A stretch of DNA of 64,000 bases from Cellulosimicrobium cellulans (GCF_006539945.1 NZ_BJNZ01000017.1:36378-100377); one strand, 5' to 3'; counted from the stretch's first letter, positions 9,967 through 19,533 are shown. Notes: generated by a model from the sequence alone, not told the origin. Program-made: numbers and translations.

Positions 9967-10035
9967 GCGGGGGATGAGCGGTGGCCGGCCGTGCCACGTT
10001 CGGCCGGCCACCGCTCGCGGGGCAGGTGATGAGGA

Positions 10036-11253
10036 CTACCCCGGGACTGGTGAGGCGCCGACCCGGTGGTCGGGTCGGCCCGCCGCGGTGAGCAGGAGCG
10101 TGCGCACGTCCTGCGCGACGACGGAGCGGGCGCCGCGCAGGACCGCGAGCTCGGGCACAGCGCTCGCGACGACCGCGCCCGTGCGCTGGTCCGTGCCGCG
10201 GAGCACGGCGGCGGTGGCCTCGGCGAGCGCGTCGCCGCACGCGACCCCCGTCGGTCCGCCGAGCACGACGGCGTCGGGCTCGAGGATCGCCACGACGGGC
10301 TGGAGCACGATCGCGACGCGACGTGCGAGGTCCTGCACGAGCTCGTGGACGGCGTCGGTGCCGTGGTGCTCCCGGACGGCGGCGACGGCCTCGGCGTAGG
10401 AGGTGCCCTCCGTGACCCCGGGGACGCCCGCCCGGGCGCAGATCTCGACGAGCCGGAGGCCGCCGACGAGGTCCTGCACGTTGACGGAGTCGTCGATGCC
10501 GGTGGCGGGCACGGGGAGGTAGCCGATCTCGCCGGCGCCGCCCGTGGTGCCGTGGTGGACGCGCCCGTCGAGCCACGCGCCCATGCCGATGCCCTCGCCC
10601 AGCCACAGCAGCGCGAAGCTCTGCTCGTCCCGACCTGCGTCGCGCTCGGCGATCGCGGCGAGGTTCACGTCGTTCTCGACGCGCACGTCGATCCCGAGGG
10701 CGTCCTCGAGGTGCCCTCTCAGTCCTGCGCGCGGCCAGCCGGGCAGCTCGCCGACGAGGGCGATGTCGCCCGTGCGCGGGGCGACGGCCGCCTGGACACC
10801 GACGACGGCGGTCGCCACGCGCGCGACCGGGATGCCCGCGTCCGCACAGGCCTCGTCGCGCGCCCTGCGGACGTCGGTCGCGGCGGCGCGGTCCGGGCCG
10901 GCGGCAACGGTGGTCTCGCCGAGCGTGCGACCGAGCGCGTCGACGACGCTCGCCCGCACGCCGTCGGGCACGACGTCGAGCGCGAGCCCGACGAGGACGT
11001 CGGTGCGAGCGGCGTACTGTGTCGCCTGCGGCCCGCGCGCCCCCTGCACGGAGCCGGTCGGCTCGATGAGTCCGGACTGCTCGAGCCGTGCGACGATCTG
11101 CGAGGCCGTCGGACGCGACACCCCTGTGCTGTCGCCGATCTGGGACCGGGTGAGCGGTCCGGCGTCGAGCAGGAGCTCGAGCGCCGCGCGATCGTTGATC
11201 GTGCGGAGCAGCCCCGGGGTGCCGGGGATCCTCGACGAGGGGGGCGCGGTCAT
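10036..11253 (-). CDS. ROK family transcriptional regulator
   Basis: The 405-residue protein joins an N-terminal winged helix-turn-helix (residues about 15-80, including TRSQIGDSTGVSRPTASQIVARL) to a ROK/hexokinase-like domain. The latter holds a DVRVENDVNLAA segment and the glycine-rich GEGIGMGAWLDG ending in HHGTTGGAGEIGYLP. The regulator would bind a sugar or sugar phosphate and release DNA, in the NagC/XylR manner. The zinc-binding cysteine motif of true ROK kinases is absent, which argues for a regulator. A perfect 17-bp palindrome 21 bases upstream suggests autoregulation. No sugar transporter is adjacent, so its inducer is unknown. Confidence 0.85.
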   Translation of the reverse strand: MTAPPSSRIPGTPGLLRTINDRAALELLLDAGPLTRSQIGDSTGVSRPTASQIVARLEQSGLIEPTGSVQGARGPQATQYAARTDVLVGLALDVVPDGVRASVVDALGRTLGETTVAAGPDRAAATDVRRARDEACADAGIPVARVATAVVGVQAAVAPRTGDIALVGELPGWPRAGLRGHLEDALGIDVRVENDVNLAAIAERDAGRDEQSFALLWLGEGIGMGAWLDGRVHHGTTGGAGEIGYLPVPATGIDDSVNVQDLVGGLRLVEICARAGVPGVTEGTSYAEAVAAVREHHGTDAVHELVQDLARRVAIVLQPVVAILEPDAVVLGGPTGVACGDALAEATAAVLRGTDQRTGAVVASAVPELAVLRGARSVVAQDVRTLLLTAAGRPDHRVGASPVPG

Positions 11254-11273
11254 GGCGTTCCTTCGAGCGGGCT

Positions 11274-11290
11274 TTAGGAAAGTTTCCTAA
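11274..11290. promoter_or_regulatory. operator for the ROK regulator
   Basis: TTAGGAAA-G-TTTCCTAA is a perfect palindrome around one central base, AT-rich against a very GC-rich background, centred 29 bases before the regulator start. Sites of this form are commonly bound by actinobacterial ROK regulators. I saw no second copy in this window. Confidence 0.65.
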
Positions 11291-11372
11291 TAGTGCATGG
11301 TCTCCCCCTGTCGCGCAACTCCGTCCCAGTCCGAGACGTGAGACCACCGTCCCGAGGGGTGGCGCGGCGGCG

Positions 11373-11378
11373 TAGGCT
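11373..11378 (+). promoter_or_regulatory. -10 element of leaderless leuB
   Basis: TAGGCT ends six bases before the ATG of leuB, so transcription should start at or next to the A of the start codon. No ribosome binding site is present, in keeping with a leaderless message. Confidence 0.5.
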
Positions 11379-11384
11379 CGCCGC

Positions 11385-12428
11385 ATGACGCGCACCATTG
11401 ATCTGGCAGTCGTGGCCGGGGACGGCATCGGGACCGAGGTCGTCGAGCAGGGCCTCGCCGTGCTCGAGGCCGCCGTGGCCGGCTCGGACGTGAAGGTCTC
11501 CACGACGCCGTTCGACCTGGGTGCGCGCCGCTGGCACGCGACGGGCGAGACGCTCACCGACGCGGACCTCGAGGCGATCCGCAGCCACGACGCGATCCTC
11601 CTGGGCGCGATCGGCGACCCGAGCGTCCCGTCGGGCGTCCTCGAGCGCGGTCTGCTGCTCAAGCTGCGCTTCGCGCTCGACCACTACGTGAACCTGCGCC
11701 CGGGCAAGCTGTACCCGGGTGTCACCTCGCCCCTCGCCGACCCGGGAGAGATCGACTTCGTCGTGGTGCGCGAGGGCACCGAGGGCCCGTACGTCGGCAA
11801 CGGCGGATCGCTGCGCACCGGGACGCCCCACGAGATCGCGACCGAGGTCTCCCTCAACACGGCGTTCGGCGTCGAGCGCGTCGTGCGCGACGCGTTCGCC
11901 CGCGCGCAGGCGCGGCCGCGCAAGCACCTGACGCTCGTGCACAAGCACAACGTCCTGGTGCACGCGGGCCACCTGTGGCGGCGGACGGTGGAGGCCGTCA
12001 ACGTCGAGTTCCCCGACGTCACGACGGACTACCTGCACGTCGACGCGGCGACCATCTTCCTCACGACGAAGCCGTCGCGCTTCGACGTCATCGTCACGGA
12101 CAACCTGTTCGGCGACATCCTCACCGACCAGGCCGCCGCGATCACGGGCGGGATCGGCCTCGCCGCATCCGCGAACATCAACCCCGACCGTACGGCGCCG
12201 TCGATGTTCGAGCCGGTGCACGGCTCCGCCCCGGACATCGCCGGGCAGGGCAAGGCCGACCCGACTGCCACGGTGCTGTCGGTCGCGCTGCTCCTCGACC
12301 ACCTGGGCCTCGGCGACGAGGCGAAGCGCGTCGAGGCGGCCGTCGCGGCCGACCTCGCCGAGCGGGGGAGCCGAGTACGCTCGACGGCCGAGGTGGGCCG
12401 CGAGCTCGCCGCTCGCGTCGCCGGCTGA
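11385..12428 (+). CDS. leuB: 3-isopropylmalate dehydrogenase
   Basis: The 347-residue enzyme oxidises and decarboxylates 3-isopropylmalate to 2-oxoisocaproate with NAD+ in leucine synthesis. It begins with [18 protein letters not shown] and contains the substrate-binding arginines in LRPGKLYPG, the [15 protein letters not shown] segment, and the metal-binding signature [26 protein letters not shown] with its conserved aspartates. The late [18 protein letters not shown] motif is intact. It appears to be transcribed on its own from a leaderless promoter and ends at a hairpin (12435-12459). With citramalate synthase nearby it could also serve the isoleucine branch, on methylmalate. Confidence 0.93.
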   Translation: MTRTIDLAVVAGDGIGTEVVEQGLAVLEAAVAGSDVKVSTTPFDLGARRWHATGETLTDADLEAIRSHDAILLGAIGDPSVPSGVLERGLLLKLRFALDHYVNLRPGKLYPGVTSPLADPGEIDFVVVREGTEGPYVGNGGSLRTGTPHEIATEVSLNTAFGVERVVRDAFARAQARPRKHLTLVHKHNVLVHAGHLWRRTVEAVNVEFPDVTTDYLHVDAATIFLTTKPSRFDVIVTDNLFGDILTDQAAAITGGIGLAASANINPDRTAPSMFEPVHGSAPDIAGQGKADPTATVLSVALLLDHLGLGDEAKRVEAAVAADLAERGSRVRSTAEVGRELAARVAG

Positions 12429-12434
12429 CACCCC

Positions 12435-12459
12435 GCCCGGGTCCTGCACGGACCCGGGC
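12435..12459. terminator. leuB terminator
   Basis: GCCCGGGTCC (12435-12444) pairs perfectly with GGACCCGGGC (12450-12459) around a five-base loop, 7 bases after the leuB stop. No T-run. Confidence 0.6.
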
Positions 12460-12633
12460 ACCGGTTCGCCCGCAGTCCCCGCACCTCGGTCGTCATCGCC
12501 CCAGGACCGGACCCCTCCCGTTCTGACCCGGTGACGCCCTGCCGTCGTCGTGCCCTCGCGCGGATCGCCGCACGAGCCGCACGGTCGTGGAAAACTAGGC
12601 GGAGACCACCCGGGTCGCCAGGTGAAAGGCCTC

Positions 12634-13770
12634 ATGATGAGCACCCTCGCAGCGCAGCACCAGCCGTCCTCCTCGGAGGAGGACCTCATCGCCCTGTTCG
12701 ACGTCCGCCCCACGGACGCCCCGACGCCGCCCGCCGAGCGCGAGGCCGCGATCACGGCCCCGAAGTTCGGCACGGTCTTCACGGACCACATGGCGCGGAT
12801 CAGCTGGAACTCGACCGACGGGTGGGTCGACCGCCGCATCGAGAAGTACGGCCCCCTCCTCCTGGACCCGGCGACCGCCGTCCTGCACTACGCGCAGGAG
12901 ATCTTCGAGGGCATGAAGGCGTACCGCCACGCCGACGGGTCGGTGTGGACGTTCCGCCCCGAGGCGAACGCCGCCCGCTTCGCGCGCTCGGCGCACCGGC
13001 TCGCGCTGCCCGCCCTCTCGGTCGACGACTTCGTCGGCTCGATCACGGCCCTCGTGCGCACCGACGTGGACTGGGTCCCGTCGGGCGAGGAGGCGAGCCT
13101 GTACCTGCGTCCGTTCATGTACGCGTCGGAGGCGTTCCTCGGCGTGCGCCCGTCGCTCGAAGCCGAGTACCTGGTGATCGCGTCGCCGGTCGGGCCCTAC
13201 TTCTCGGGCGGCGTGAAGCCCGTGTCGATCTGGGTCGACCGTGAGTACAGCCGCGCCGGCGCCGGGGGCACGGGCGACGCGAAGTGCGGCGGGAACTACG
13301 CCTCCAGCCTCCTGCCGCAGGTGGTCGCGCAGCAGCACGGGTGCGAGCAGGTGTGCTTCCTCGACTCCGGGACGCGCACGTTCCTCGAGGAGCTGGGCGG
13401 CATGAACGTGTTCGTCGTCAAGGCGGACGGCTCGGTCGAGACGCCCGAGCTCAGCGGCTCGATCCTCGAGGGCGTCACGCGCTCGTCGATCATCCGCCTC
13501 CTCGCCGACCGCGGCCACGAGGTGGTCGAGCGTCGCATCCCGCTCACCGACGTCCTCGCCGGGATCCGCGACGGTTCCGTGACCGAGGTGTTCGCGTGCG
13601 GCACGGCCGCCGTCATCACGCCGATCGGGCGCCTCGCGGGCTCCGACTTCGACCACACCATCGGCGGTGGCGAGGCCGGGACCCTGACGATGGCGATCCG
13701 GACCGAGCTCACCGACATCCAGACCGGGCGCGCGGCCGACCGCCACGGCTGGCTGCGCCGTCTCGCCTGA
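12634..13770 (+). CDS. ilvE: branched-chain amino acid aminotransferase
   Basis: The 378-residue PLP enzyme performs the last step of Val, Leu and Ile synthesis, moving the amino group from glutamate. It is a fold-type IV transaminase: the Schiff-base lysine is K217 in GDAKCGGNYASSL, the LYLRPFMYA and EEAS segments line the substrate site, and EVFACGTAAVITPIG binds the PLP phosphate. ATG at 12634 (MMSTLA) follows GAAAGG; ATG 12637 is equally possible. The N-terminal extension of about 35 residues is usual in Actinobacteria. A strong hairpin follows at 13796. It completes a pathway set with ilvBNC, leuB and cimA; ilvD, leuA and leuCD are not in the window. Confidence 0.95.
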   Translation: MMSTLAAQHQPSSSEEDLIALFDVRPTDAPTPPAEREAAITAPKFGTVFTDHMARISWNSTDGWVDRRIEKYGPLLLDPATAVLHYAQEIFEGMKAYRHADGSVWTFRPEANAARFARSAHRLALPALSVDDFVGSITALVRTDVDWVPSGEEASLYLRPFMYASEAFLGVRPSLEAEYLVIASPVGPYFSGGVKPVSIWVDREYSRAGAGGTGDAKCGGNYASSLLPQVVAQQHGCEQVCFLDSGTRTFLEELGGMNVFVVKADGSVETPELSGSILEGVTRSSIIRLLADRGHEVVERRIPLTDVLAGIRDGSVTEVFACGTAAVITPIGRLAGSDFDHTIGGGEAGTLTMAIRTELTDIQTGRAADRHGWLRRLA

Positions 13771-13795
13771 GGCGCGTCCTCCGCACCCTGCACGA

Positions 13796-13833
13796 CGACG
13801 GGGCGCCTCTCCCGTGGGAGGGGCGCCCCGTCG
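13796..13833. terminator. bidirectional terminator between ilvE and a membrane protein gene
   Basis: An 18-bp stem with one G-T pair (13796-13813 with 13816-13833) closes on two bases. It lies between convergent genes and can serve both. Confidence 0.65.
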
Positions 13834-13875
13834 CCGTGCGTACCGGTCGGCGCGCAGGGCGCGCCGGGCGCTGAG

Positions 13876-14469
13876 TCAGAGGGCGGTCGCCGGCCGTACG
13901 ACGATCGTGCGCCCGGCGACGCCCGCGAGCAGCGACCAGACCGCGATGCCGATGAGCAGGTTGATGAGCCCGGACAGGGCTGCCGCCGTGACGTCGCTCG
14001 ACCACGCGAACGGGAGCACGGCGATCACCACGACGACCAGCGCCATGATCCAGCCGAAGAACGCGCGCGGGCGCGGCGTGCTGAGGATGAGCAGGTGCAG
14101 GACGCCCGCCGCGAGGACCGCGAGGATCGCCCCGTCGATCGCCCACGCCGCCTGGCGCGACCCCGTGCTGAACAGGTCCGGCGGCGGCACCAGGGTGATC
14201 GAGAAGATCCGCTCGAAGATGATCACGCCGAGCAGCCCGATGAGGGCGGCGACGAGCGCCGTCGCCGCGGCGCCGGCCCAGAACCGGCCTGCCTCGACCG
14301 CGAGGCGCGGGTCCGCGGGGTTGACGGGGGGCCTCTGCCCGGGGAAGCCGGCCTGCGGGTCGGTCGGGGGGATCGCGGGGGGCTGGGCGTGCGGCGGCAC
14401 GGGCGGCTGCCCGTAGCGGCGCGTCGGGGGGTTCTGCGGGTCGTAGCCGCCCGGCGTCGGGTCGCTCAT
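13876..14469 (-). CDS. four-helix membrane protein (DUF6069-like)
   Basis: The 197-residue protein has a proline-, glycine- and tyrosine-rich cytoplasmic N-terminus of about 75 residues (including RRYGQPPVPPHAQPP) and then four membrane helices, with a PxPDLFSTGSRQAAW loop after the first. This pattern fits small actinobacterial membrane proteins of the DUF6069 type; the function is unknown. ATG at 14469 follows GAGGAG. It is convergent to ilvE and divergent from the cimA leader, with no evident link to amino acid synthesis. Family assignment is from memory of the pattern and only moderately sure. Confidence 0.55.
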   Translation of the reverse strand: MSDPTPGGYDPQNPPTRRYGQPPVPPHAQPPAIPPTDPQAGFPGQRPPVNPADPRLAVEAGRFWAGAAATALVAALIGLLGVIIFERIFSITLVPPPDLFSTGSRQAAWAIDGAILAVLAAGVLHLLILSTPRPRAFFGWIMALVVVVIAVLPFAWSSDVTAAALSGLINLLIGIAVWSLLAGVAGRTIVVRPATAL

Positions 14470-14562
14470 CGTCACTCCTCGGTCGGTCGCCGCCGCGCCC
14501 GAGAGCGGTGGGCGGCTCAGTGGATGGACGCTCGTGTCCATCCTCGCGGAACCTGTGGCACC

Positions 14563-14607
14563 ATGTGCCCTGTGACACACCTCGTCTCCCAGCTCATTAT
14601 CGAGTAG
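14563..14607 (+). CDS. cimA leader peptide (transcription attenuation)
   Basis: A 14-codon frame reads MCPVTHLVSQLIIE and ends in TAG. An in-frame GTG at 14572 would give an 11-residue version. The Leu-Ile-Ile run uses CTC ATT ATC; ATT is a rare codon here. The stop codon is followed at once by a hairpin and then a U-tailed terminator, the same design as upstream of ilvB. Isoleucine starvation would stall the ribosome at the two Ile codons, which fits control of citramalate synthase, the entry to threonine-independent isoleucine synthesis. Confidence 0.6.
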   Translation: MCPVTHLVSQLIIE

Positions 14608-14665
14608 CGCGCCCGGTAGCACCCACCGGACGCGCAGACCTCCCGCACCCTCGGGGGGTTTTTTT
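14608..14665 (+). terminator. cimA attenuator: hairpin plus U-tailed terminator
   Basis: A first hairpin (about 14608-14635) pairs GCGC and CCGGT with ACCGG and GCGC. The second pairs ACCTCCC (14638-14644) with GGGGGGT (14653-14659, one G-T pair) and runs into seven T (14659-14665). The terminator ends 140 bases before cimA. That gap shows no other feature apart from the GGAAGAGG ribosome binding site. Confidence 0.6.
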
Positions 14666-14805
14666 GTTGCTGGGCACCACCCCGCCCGGCGGCACGGATG
14701 CCGGGCCTCCCGCCTCACGAGGGCCCCGCCCGGCGTCCTGGGAGACGGACCAGAGGGACGGACGCTGCGGCGTCCTCGACACGACGAACGGCAGGAAGAG
14801 GCACC

Positions 14806-16464
14806 ATGACCTCGGCGACGACCCCCGTGACCGGCCCCCGCGAGCCCCGGGTCTTCCACGTCTACGACACGACCCTGCGCGACGGCGCGCAGCAGGAGGG
14901 CATGAACCTCTCCGTCGCCGACAAGCTCGCCATCGCGCCGCTGCTCGACGAGCTCGGGGTCGGGTTCATCGAGGGTGGCTGGCCGGGCGCGGTCCCCAAG
15001 GACACGGAGTTCTTCCGCCGCGCCGCCAAGGAGCTCGACCTGCGTCACGCCGTGCTCGCCGCGTTCGGCTCGACCCGCAAGGCCGGGCTGCGCGCGTGGG
15101 ACGACCCGCAGGTGCGGGCGCTCGTCGACTCCGAGGCGCCGGTCGTGACGCTCGTCGCCAAGTCCGACGTCCGGCACGTCGAGCGAGCGTTGCGCACGAC
15201 GCCCGACGAGGGCCTCGCGATGATCACCGACACCGTGTCGTTCCTCGTGGGCGAGGGGCGCCGGGTCGTCGTCGACGCCGAGCACTTCTTCGACGGCTAC
15301 CGGTACGACGCCGCCTTCACGCGGTCCGCCGTGCAGGCCGCGTTCGAGGCGGGGGCCGAGGTCGTCGCGCTGTGCGACACCAACGGCGGGATGCTGCCCA
15401 CCTGGGTGGTCGAGGTCGTCGAGGAGCTGCGAGACGCCGTCGGGCTCCCGCACGGGCGCGACGCCCTCCCGGGCGACGCGCTGCTCGGCATGCACGCGCA
15501 CAACGACTCGGGCTGCGCCGTCGCGAACACCCTCGCGGCCGTCGAGGCGGGCGCCGCCCACGTGCAGGGGACGGTCAACGGGTACGGGGAGCGCACGGGC
15601 AACGTCGACCTGCTGACGGTCGTGGCGAACCTCGAGCTCAAGCACGGGCTGCGGACCCTGACCGGGGAGGGCCTCGAGGAGTCCACGCGCATCTCGCACG
15701 CGATCAGCGAGATCACCAACATCTCCCCGTACGCGCGCCAGCCCTACGTCGGTGCGAGCGCGTTCGCGCACAAGGCCGGTCTGCACGCGAGCGCGATCAA
15801 GGTCGACCCCGACCTCTACCAGCACATCGACCCGACGGCGGTCGGCAACGACATCCGCATGCTCGTCTCCGACATGGCCGGCCGCGCGTCGATCGAGCTC
15901 AAGGGGCGCGAGCTCGGGTTCGACCTGTCGGGCCAGGGCGAGCTGCTCACGCGCGTGACCAACAGGGTCAAGGACGACGAGGCGAACGGCTACACCTATG
16001 AGGCCGCGGACGCCTCGTTCGAGCTGCTGCTCCGCGAGGAGATCACGGGAGAGCGGCCGCCGTACTTCCGGGTCGAGAGCTGGCGCACGATCGTCGAGCG
16101 GGCGGGGTCGCGCGGCACCGAGGCGACGGCCGAGGCCACCGTCAAGCTCCACGCCGGAGGAGAGCGCATCGTCACGACCGGCGAGGGGAACGGGCCCGTC
16201 AACGCGCTCGACCACGCGCTGCGGCTCGCCCTCGGCCGCGTCTACCCCGAGATCGACGTGTTCGAGCTCATCGACTTCAAGGTCCGCATCCTCGACACCG
16301 AGCAGGGCACGGACGCGATCACGCGCGTCCTCATCGAGACGACCGACGGCTCGACGTCGTGGTCGACCGTCGGCGTCGGGCCGAACCTCATCGAGGCGGC
16401 CTGGGAGGCGCTGACCGACTCCGCGATCTACGGGCTGGTCCACGCGGGCGTCGACCCCCGCTGA
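14806..16464 (+). CDS. cimA: (R)-citramalate synthase
   Basis: The 552-residue enzyme belongs to the HMGL-like acyltransferases and, by overall sequence, to the CimA group rather than LeuA. It would condense acetyl-CoA and pyruvate to citramalate, a route to 2-oxobutyrate and isoleucine that bypasses threonine deaminase. Visible are [17 protein letters not shown] with the catalytic arginine and metal aspartate, a [13 protein letters not shown] segment, the metal-binding [18 protein letters not shown], and GYGERTGN. The C-terminal allosteric domain (about 410-552) is present and should bind isoleucine. GGAAGAGG precedes ATG 14806. The leader peptide and terminator upstream point to Ile/Leu-responsive control. 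Confidence 0.85.
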   Translation: MTSATTPVTGPREPRVFHVYDTTLRDGAQQEGMNLSVADKLAIAPLLDELGVGFIEGGWPGAVPKDTEFFRRAAKELDLRHAVLAAFGSTRKAGLRAWDDPQVRALVDSEAPVVTLVAKSDVRHVERALRTTPDEGLAMITDTVSFLVGEGRRVVVDAEHFFDGYRYDAAFTRSAVQAAFEAGAEVVALCDTNGGMLPTWVVEVVEELRDAVGLPHGRDALPGDALLGMHAHNDSGCAVANTLAAVEAGAAHVQGTVNGYGERTGNVDLLTVVANLELKHGLRTLTGEGLEESTRISHAISEITNISPYARQPYVGASAFAHKAGLHASAIKVDPDLYQHIDPTAVGNDIRMLVSDMAGRASIELKGRELGFDLSGQGELLTRVTNRVKDDEANGYTYEAADASFELLLREEITGERPPYFRVESWRTIVERAGSRGTEATAEATVKLHAGGERIVTTGEGNGPVNALDHALRLALGRVYPEIDVFELIDFKVRILDTEQGTDAITRVLIETTDGSTSWSTVGVGPNLIEAAWEALTDSAIYGLVHAGVDPR

Positions 16465-16488
16465 GGCCGACGCTGCCGCCGGTGCGGG

Positions 16489-19400
16489 TCACGTCGAGGC
16501 GCCCGCCACCGACGCGGTGGCGGGCGTGATCCACCCGGTGCGGTGGAACCACTCGACGTAGGAGTCGAGCATCGAGGCGTCCACCGGGGGGCACTCGATC
16601 CCCGTCCCCGCGAGCCCGGCCTCCACGTTCTCCCTGCCGAACCGGGGGAACGTCCCCTCGAAGTAGAGCTCCTTGACCGTGACGTCCCGTGCCGCGGCGA
16701 CCGTCGTGAAGATCGGCAGGAACGGGACCACGGGGTGGTCCGGGGACGCGGCGCAGAGCTCACGCAGCCGGCCGACCCAGGTGTCGTAGTCGACGGTCTC
16801 GATCCGGTGCCCGGCGGCGCGCAGCCGGTCGATCATCTCCTGGAGCAGCCCGTACCGGGGGTTGGTGAGGTGGAACGTCGCGCCGCGGGGATCGACCGGG
16901 TGCTCGGCGAGATGGACGAGCGCCCGGGCGAGGTGGTCGGCGGGGACGAAGTCGAGCGGGAGGTCGACGTCGGGAGCCGAGCCCATCTCGGCCATCGCCT
17001 TGAAGAACGCGACGATGGCGGCGTCCGTGTTCCAGGCGCCGTCGGTCGTGCGGCCGGTGATCTCGTAGGGGCGGTACACGGACACCGGGACGCCGCGCTC
17101 GCGCGCCAGACCGAGGATGCGCTCGGCCACCCACTTGCTCTCCGGGTAGCCCATCGACATCCGCTCGACGTGCTCGACGGCGTCGCGCTCGGACACGTGG
17201 GGGACGTGTGCCGACCCTGCACCGGAGAGCACGGCGATGGTGGAGACGTAGTGCACCGGGATGCCGCCGCCCCGGAGCGCGAGGCCCGCGACGCCCCGGG
17301 TGCCGTCCACGTTGGTGGCGCGGAGCCACTCGTACGGGTACGCGAAGTTCACCTGCGCGGCCGAATGGTAGATGCGTCCCGTGCGTCGAGCGAGCGCGTC
17401 CAGCTCGTCCGGGGAGAGCCCGAGCCGAGGCGCCGAGAGGTCGGCCGGCAACGCGTGCACGCGGTGCGCGTCGCCGAGCGGCGGGTGACCGTACCGCGCC
17501 TGCGCCGCGGAGATCCGGCGCCGGGCAGCCTCCTCGTCCGGCGCGCGGACGAGGCACTCCACCTCGGCACCGGTGCGTGCGAGCAGCTCGCGCAGGAGGT
17601 ACGAGCCGAAGAAGCCGGTCGCGCCCGTGAGGAGGACGCGTCGTCCCTCGGGCCGGTCGCCGAGCGGGGCGGTCTGCGAGAGGTGGACGTCGGCGCGCCA
17701 CCGGTCGCTCGCCTCCTGCACGAGCGCGCCGTGCGCGGCGACGTGCCGCACCGCGCTCGTGAAGGGTCCGAGCCGAGGCTCCGACAGCAGGGACTTGATC
17801 AGCGGATAGCCGCTCGCACCGTCCAGGTCGAGCTCGGCCTGGATCCGCGCGACCAGACGAGCGGCGTCGAGCGACGTCCCGCCCGACTCGAAGAAGTGGA
17901 CGTCGGCACCGCCCGGAAGCCCGAGCGTCTCGGTCCAGGCTGCGCGCACGACCGCCTCGGGCGTCGGGTCGCCCGCCTCAGGGGACGACTTCCCTCCCGT
18001 GGCGGGCGTCGCGGCGTCGGGACCGGTGAGGTCCGTCTCTCGCGCCCTGCGCTCGAGCCGTCGCCTGTCCGCCTTGCCGTTGGTCGTGCGCGGGCGCTCG
18101 TCGACGAGGAGCACGGACGACGGCATCATCCATGCGGGGAGCCTGTCCCGGGTGCTGGCGCGGACGAGGGCGAGGTCCACGACCGCGCCCGGCGCGGGGA
18201 CGACGAACGCGACGAGCCGCGCGTCGGCATCCCTGCCGACGGCGACGACCGCGACGTCGTCGACCTGCGGGACCGTCCGTACGGCGTGCTCGACCTCACC
18301 GAGCTCGATCCGGAAGCCGCGCACCTTGACCTGGTCGTCGAGGCGCCCGCGGAACTCGAACGTCCCGTCGCCGCGACCACGCACCCGGTCGCCCGTGCGG
18401 TACCAGCGCGTCTCGGAGTCGGAGCCCACCGCGAGGCGGACGAACCGGCGCGCGGTGAGCTCGGGGTCGGAGAGGTAGCCGACGGCGAGACCGTTGCCGC
18501 CGATCAGCAGCTCGCCGTCCTCGCCGTCCACGGCGGGCGTGCCGTCGGGCCGCAGGACGACGCAGCGGGCGTAGGGGACCGGTCGGCCGATCGGCACGGG
18601 GTCCTGGGCTCCGGGGTCGACGACGTGCGTCGTGGTCACCGCGGTGCACTCCGTGGGGCCGTAGACGTTGACGAGGCGTCCCGCGCGCGCCGCGACGACG
18701 GCGGCCGGGCCTGCGGCGAGCGCCTCGCCGCCCGTGACGACCTGGGCGAGGCCGTCGAAGACCTCCGGCCGGGTCCGCGCGAGATGGTGCAGCAGGCTCG
18801 TGGTGAAGAAGGCGGTGTCGACCGCGTCGCGGCGCAGCCGCCGCTCCAGGGCCTCCGGCACCAGGAGGAGCTCGGGCTCGGCGACGACGAGGCAGCCGCC
18901 TCGCAGCAGGGTCGTCCAGATCTCGATCGTCGACGCGTCGAACGCGAGGGCGGACGCGTGCAGGAACCGCTGTCCCGGCCCCATGTCGACGAAGCCGCCG
19001 CGGGTGGCCAGGAGACGGACGGCGCGCTGCCCGATGCCGACCGCCTTCGGCGTCCCGGTCGACCCCGAGGTGAACATCACGTAGGCGAGCGGGTCCGCCC
19101 CGTCCGCCGCGCCGGGCGGTGTCGGTGTCGTCGTCGTCGATGCCGTCGTCGGTCTCCGGACGTCGAGCACCGGGAGGTCCCCCTCGACGATCGGCGTCGC
19201 GGCCGTCGTGCGGGCGACGAGCCGGCAGCCGACGGCACCCAGCATCGTCGCGGCACGGTCGCGCGGTGTCGCCTCGTCGAGCGGAAGGTAGGCGGCACCC
19301 GTGCGCAGCACCGCGACGAGCGCCGCGAGGGTGTCGAAGCCACGCGGGCCGAGCACGGCGACGACGTCACCGCGTCGTGCGCCGCCGTCGACGAGACGTG

Positions 19401-19533
19401 CCGCGACGTCGCACGACGCCGCGAAGAGCTCCGCGTAGGAGTAGGTCCGGTCGCCCTCGACGACAGCGGGCGTCGACGGGTGGGTGCGCACTCGGTCGTC
19501 GAAGAGCGCGACGAGGGTACGGGCGTCGTCCAT
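16489..19533 (-). CDS. NRPS-like adenylation-thiolation-reductase enzyme
   Basis: A single 1014-residue module. The adenylation domain (about 1-500) shows the A3 loop YVMFTSGSTGTPKAV at 151-165, FDAST with D199, NVYGPTECT at 289-297, YRTGDRV, the hinge GRLDDQVKVRGFRIELGE and the A10 lysine in NGKADRRRLE. The thiolation domain has ESGGTSLDA with the phosphopantetheine serine S554. The reductase domain starts with VLLTGATGFFGSYLL (about 633-647) and has YPESK as its Tyr/Lys pair. It should activate an amino acid, hold it as a thioester and release it reductively as an aldehyde or alcohol. D199 implies an alpha-amino acid substrate. No condensation domain and no other biosynthetic gene is near. 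AGGGGGAA precedes ATG 19533. Confidence 0.85.
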   Translation of the reverse strand: MDDARTLVALFDDRVRTHPSTPAVVEGDRTYSYAELFAASCDVAARLVDGGARRGDVVAVLGPRGFDTLAALVAVLRTGAAYLPLDEATPRDRAATMLGAVGCRLVARTTAATPIVEGDLPVLDVRRPTTASTTTTPTPPGAADGADPLAYVMFTSGSTGTPKAVGIGQRAVRLLATRGGFVDMGPGQRFLHASALAFDASTIEIWTTLLRGGCLVVAEPELLLVPEALERRLRRDAVDTAFFTTSLLHHLARTRPEVFDGLAQVVTGGEALAAGPAAVVAARAGRLVNVYGPTECTAVTTTHVVDPGAQDPVPIGRPVPYARCVVLRPDGTPAVDGEDGELLIGGNGLAVGYLSDPELTARRFVRLAVGSDSETRWYRTGDRVRGRGDGTFEFRGRLDDQVKVRGFRIELGEVEHAVRTVPQVDDVAVVAVGRDADARLVAFVVPAPGAVVDLALVRASTRDRLPAWMMPSSVLLVDERPRTTNGKADRRRLERRARETDLTGPDAATPATGGKSSPEAGDPTPEAVVRAAWTETLGLPGGADVHFFESGGTSLDAARLVARIQAELDLDGASGYPLIKSLLSEPRLGPFTSAVRHVAAHGALVQEASDRWRADVHLSQTAPLGDRPEGRRVLLTGATGFFGSYLLRELLARTGAEVECLVRAPDEEAARRRISAAQARYGHPPLGDAHRVHALPADLSAPRLGLSPDELDALARRTGRIYHSAAQVNFAYPYEWLRATNVDGTRGVAGLALRGGGIPVHYVSTIAVLSGAGSAHVPHVSERDAVEHVERMSMGYPESKWVAERILGLARERGVPVSVYRPYEITGRTTDGAWNTDAAIVAFFKAMAEMGSAPDVDLPLDFVPADHLARALVHLAEHPVDPRGATFHLTNPRYGLLQEMIDRLRAAGHRIETVDYDTWVGRLRELCAASPDHPVVPFLPIFTTVAAARDVTVKELYFEGTFPRFGRENVEAGLAGTGIECPPVDASMLDSYVEWFHRTGWITPATASVAGAST

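Noticed and set aside
10036..11253. Sugar kinase rather than regulator
   Set aside because: The N-terminal winged helix and the lack of the ROK-kinase zinc cysteines favour a regulator.
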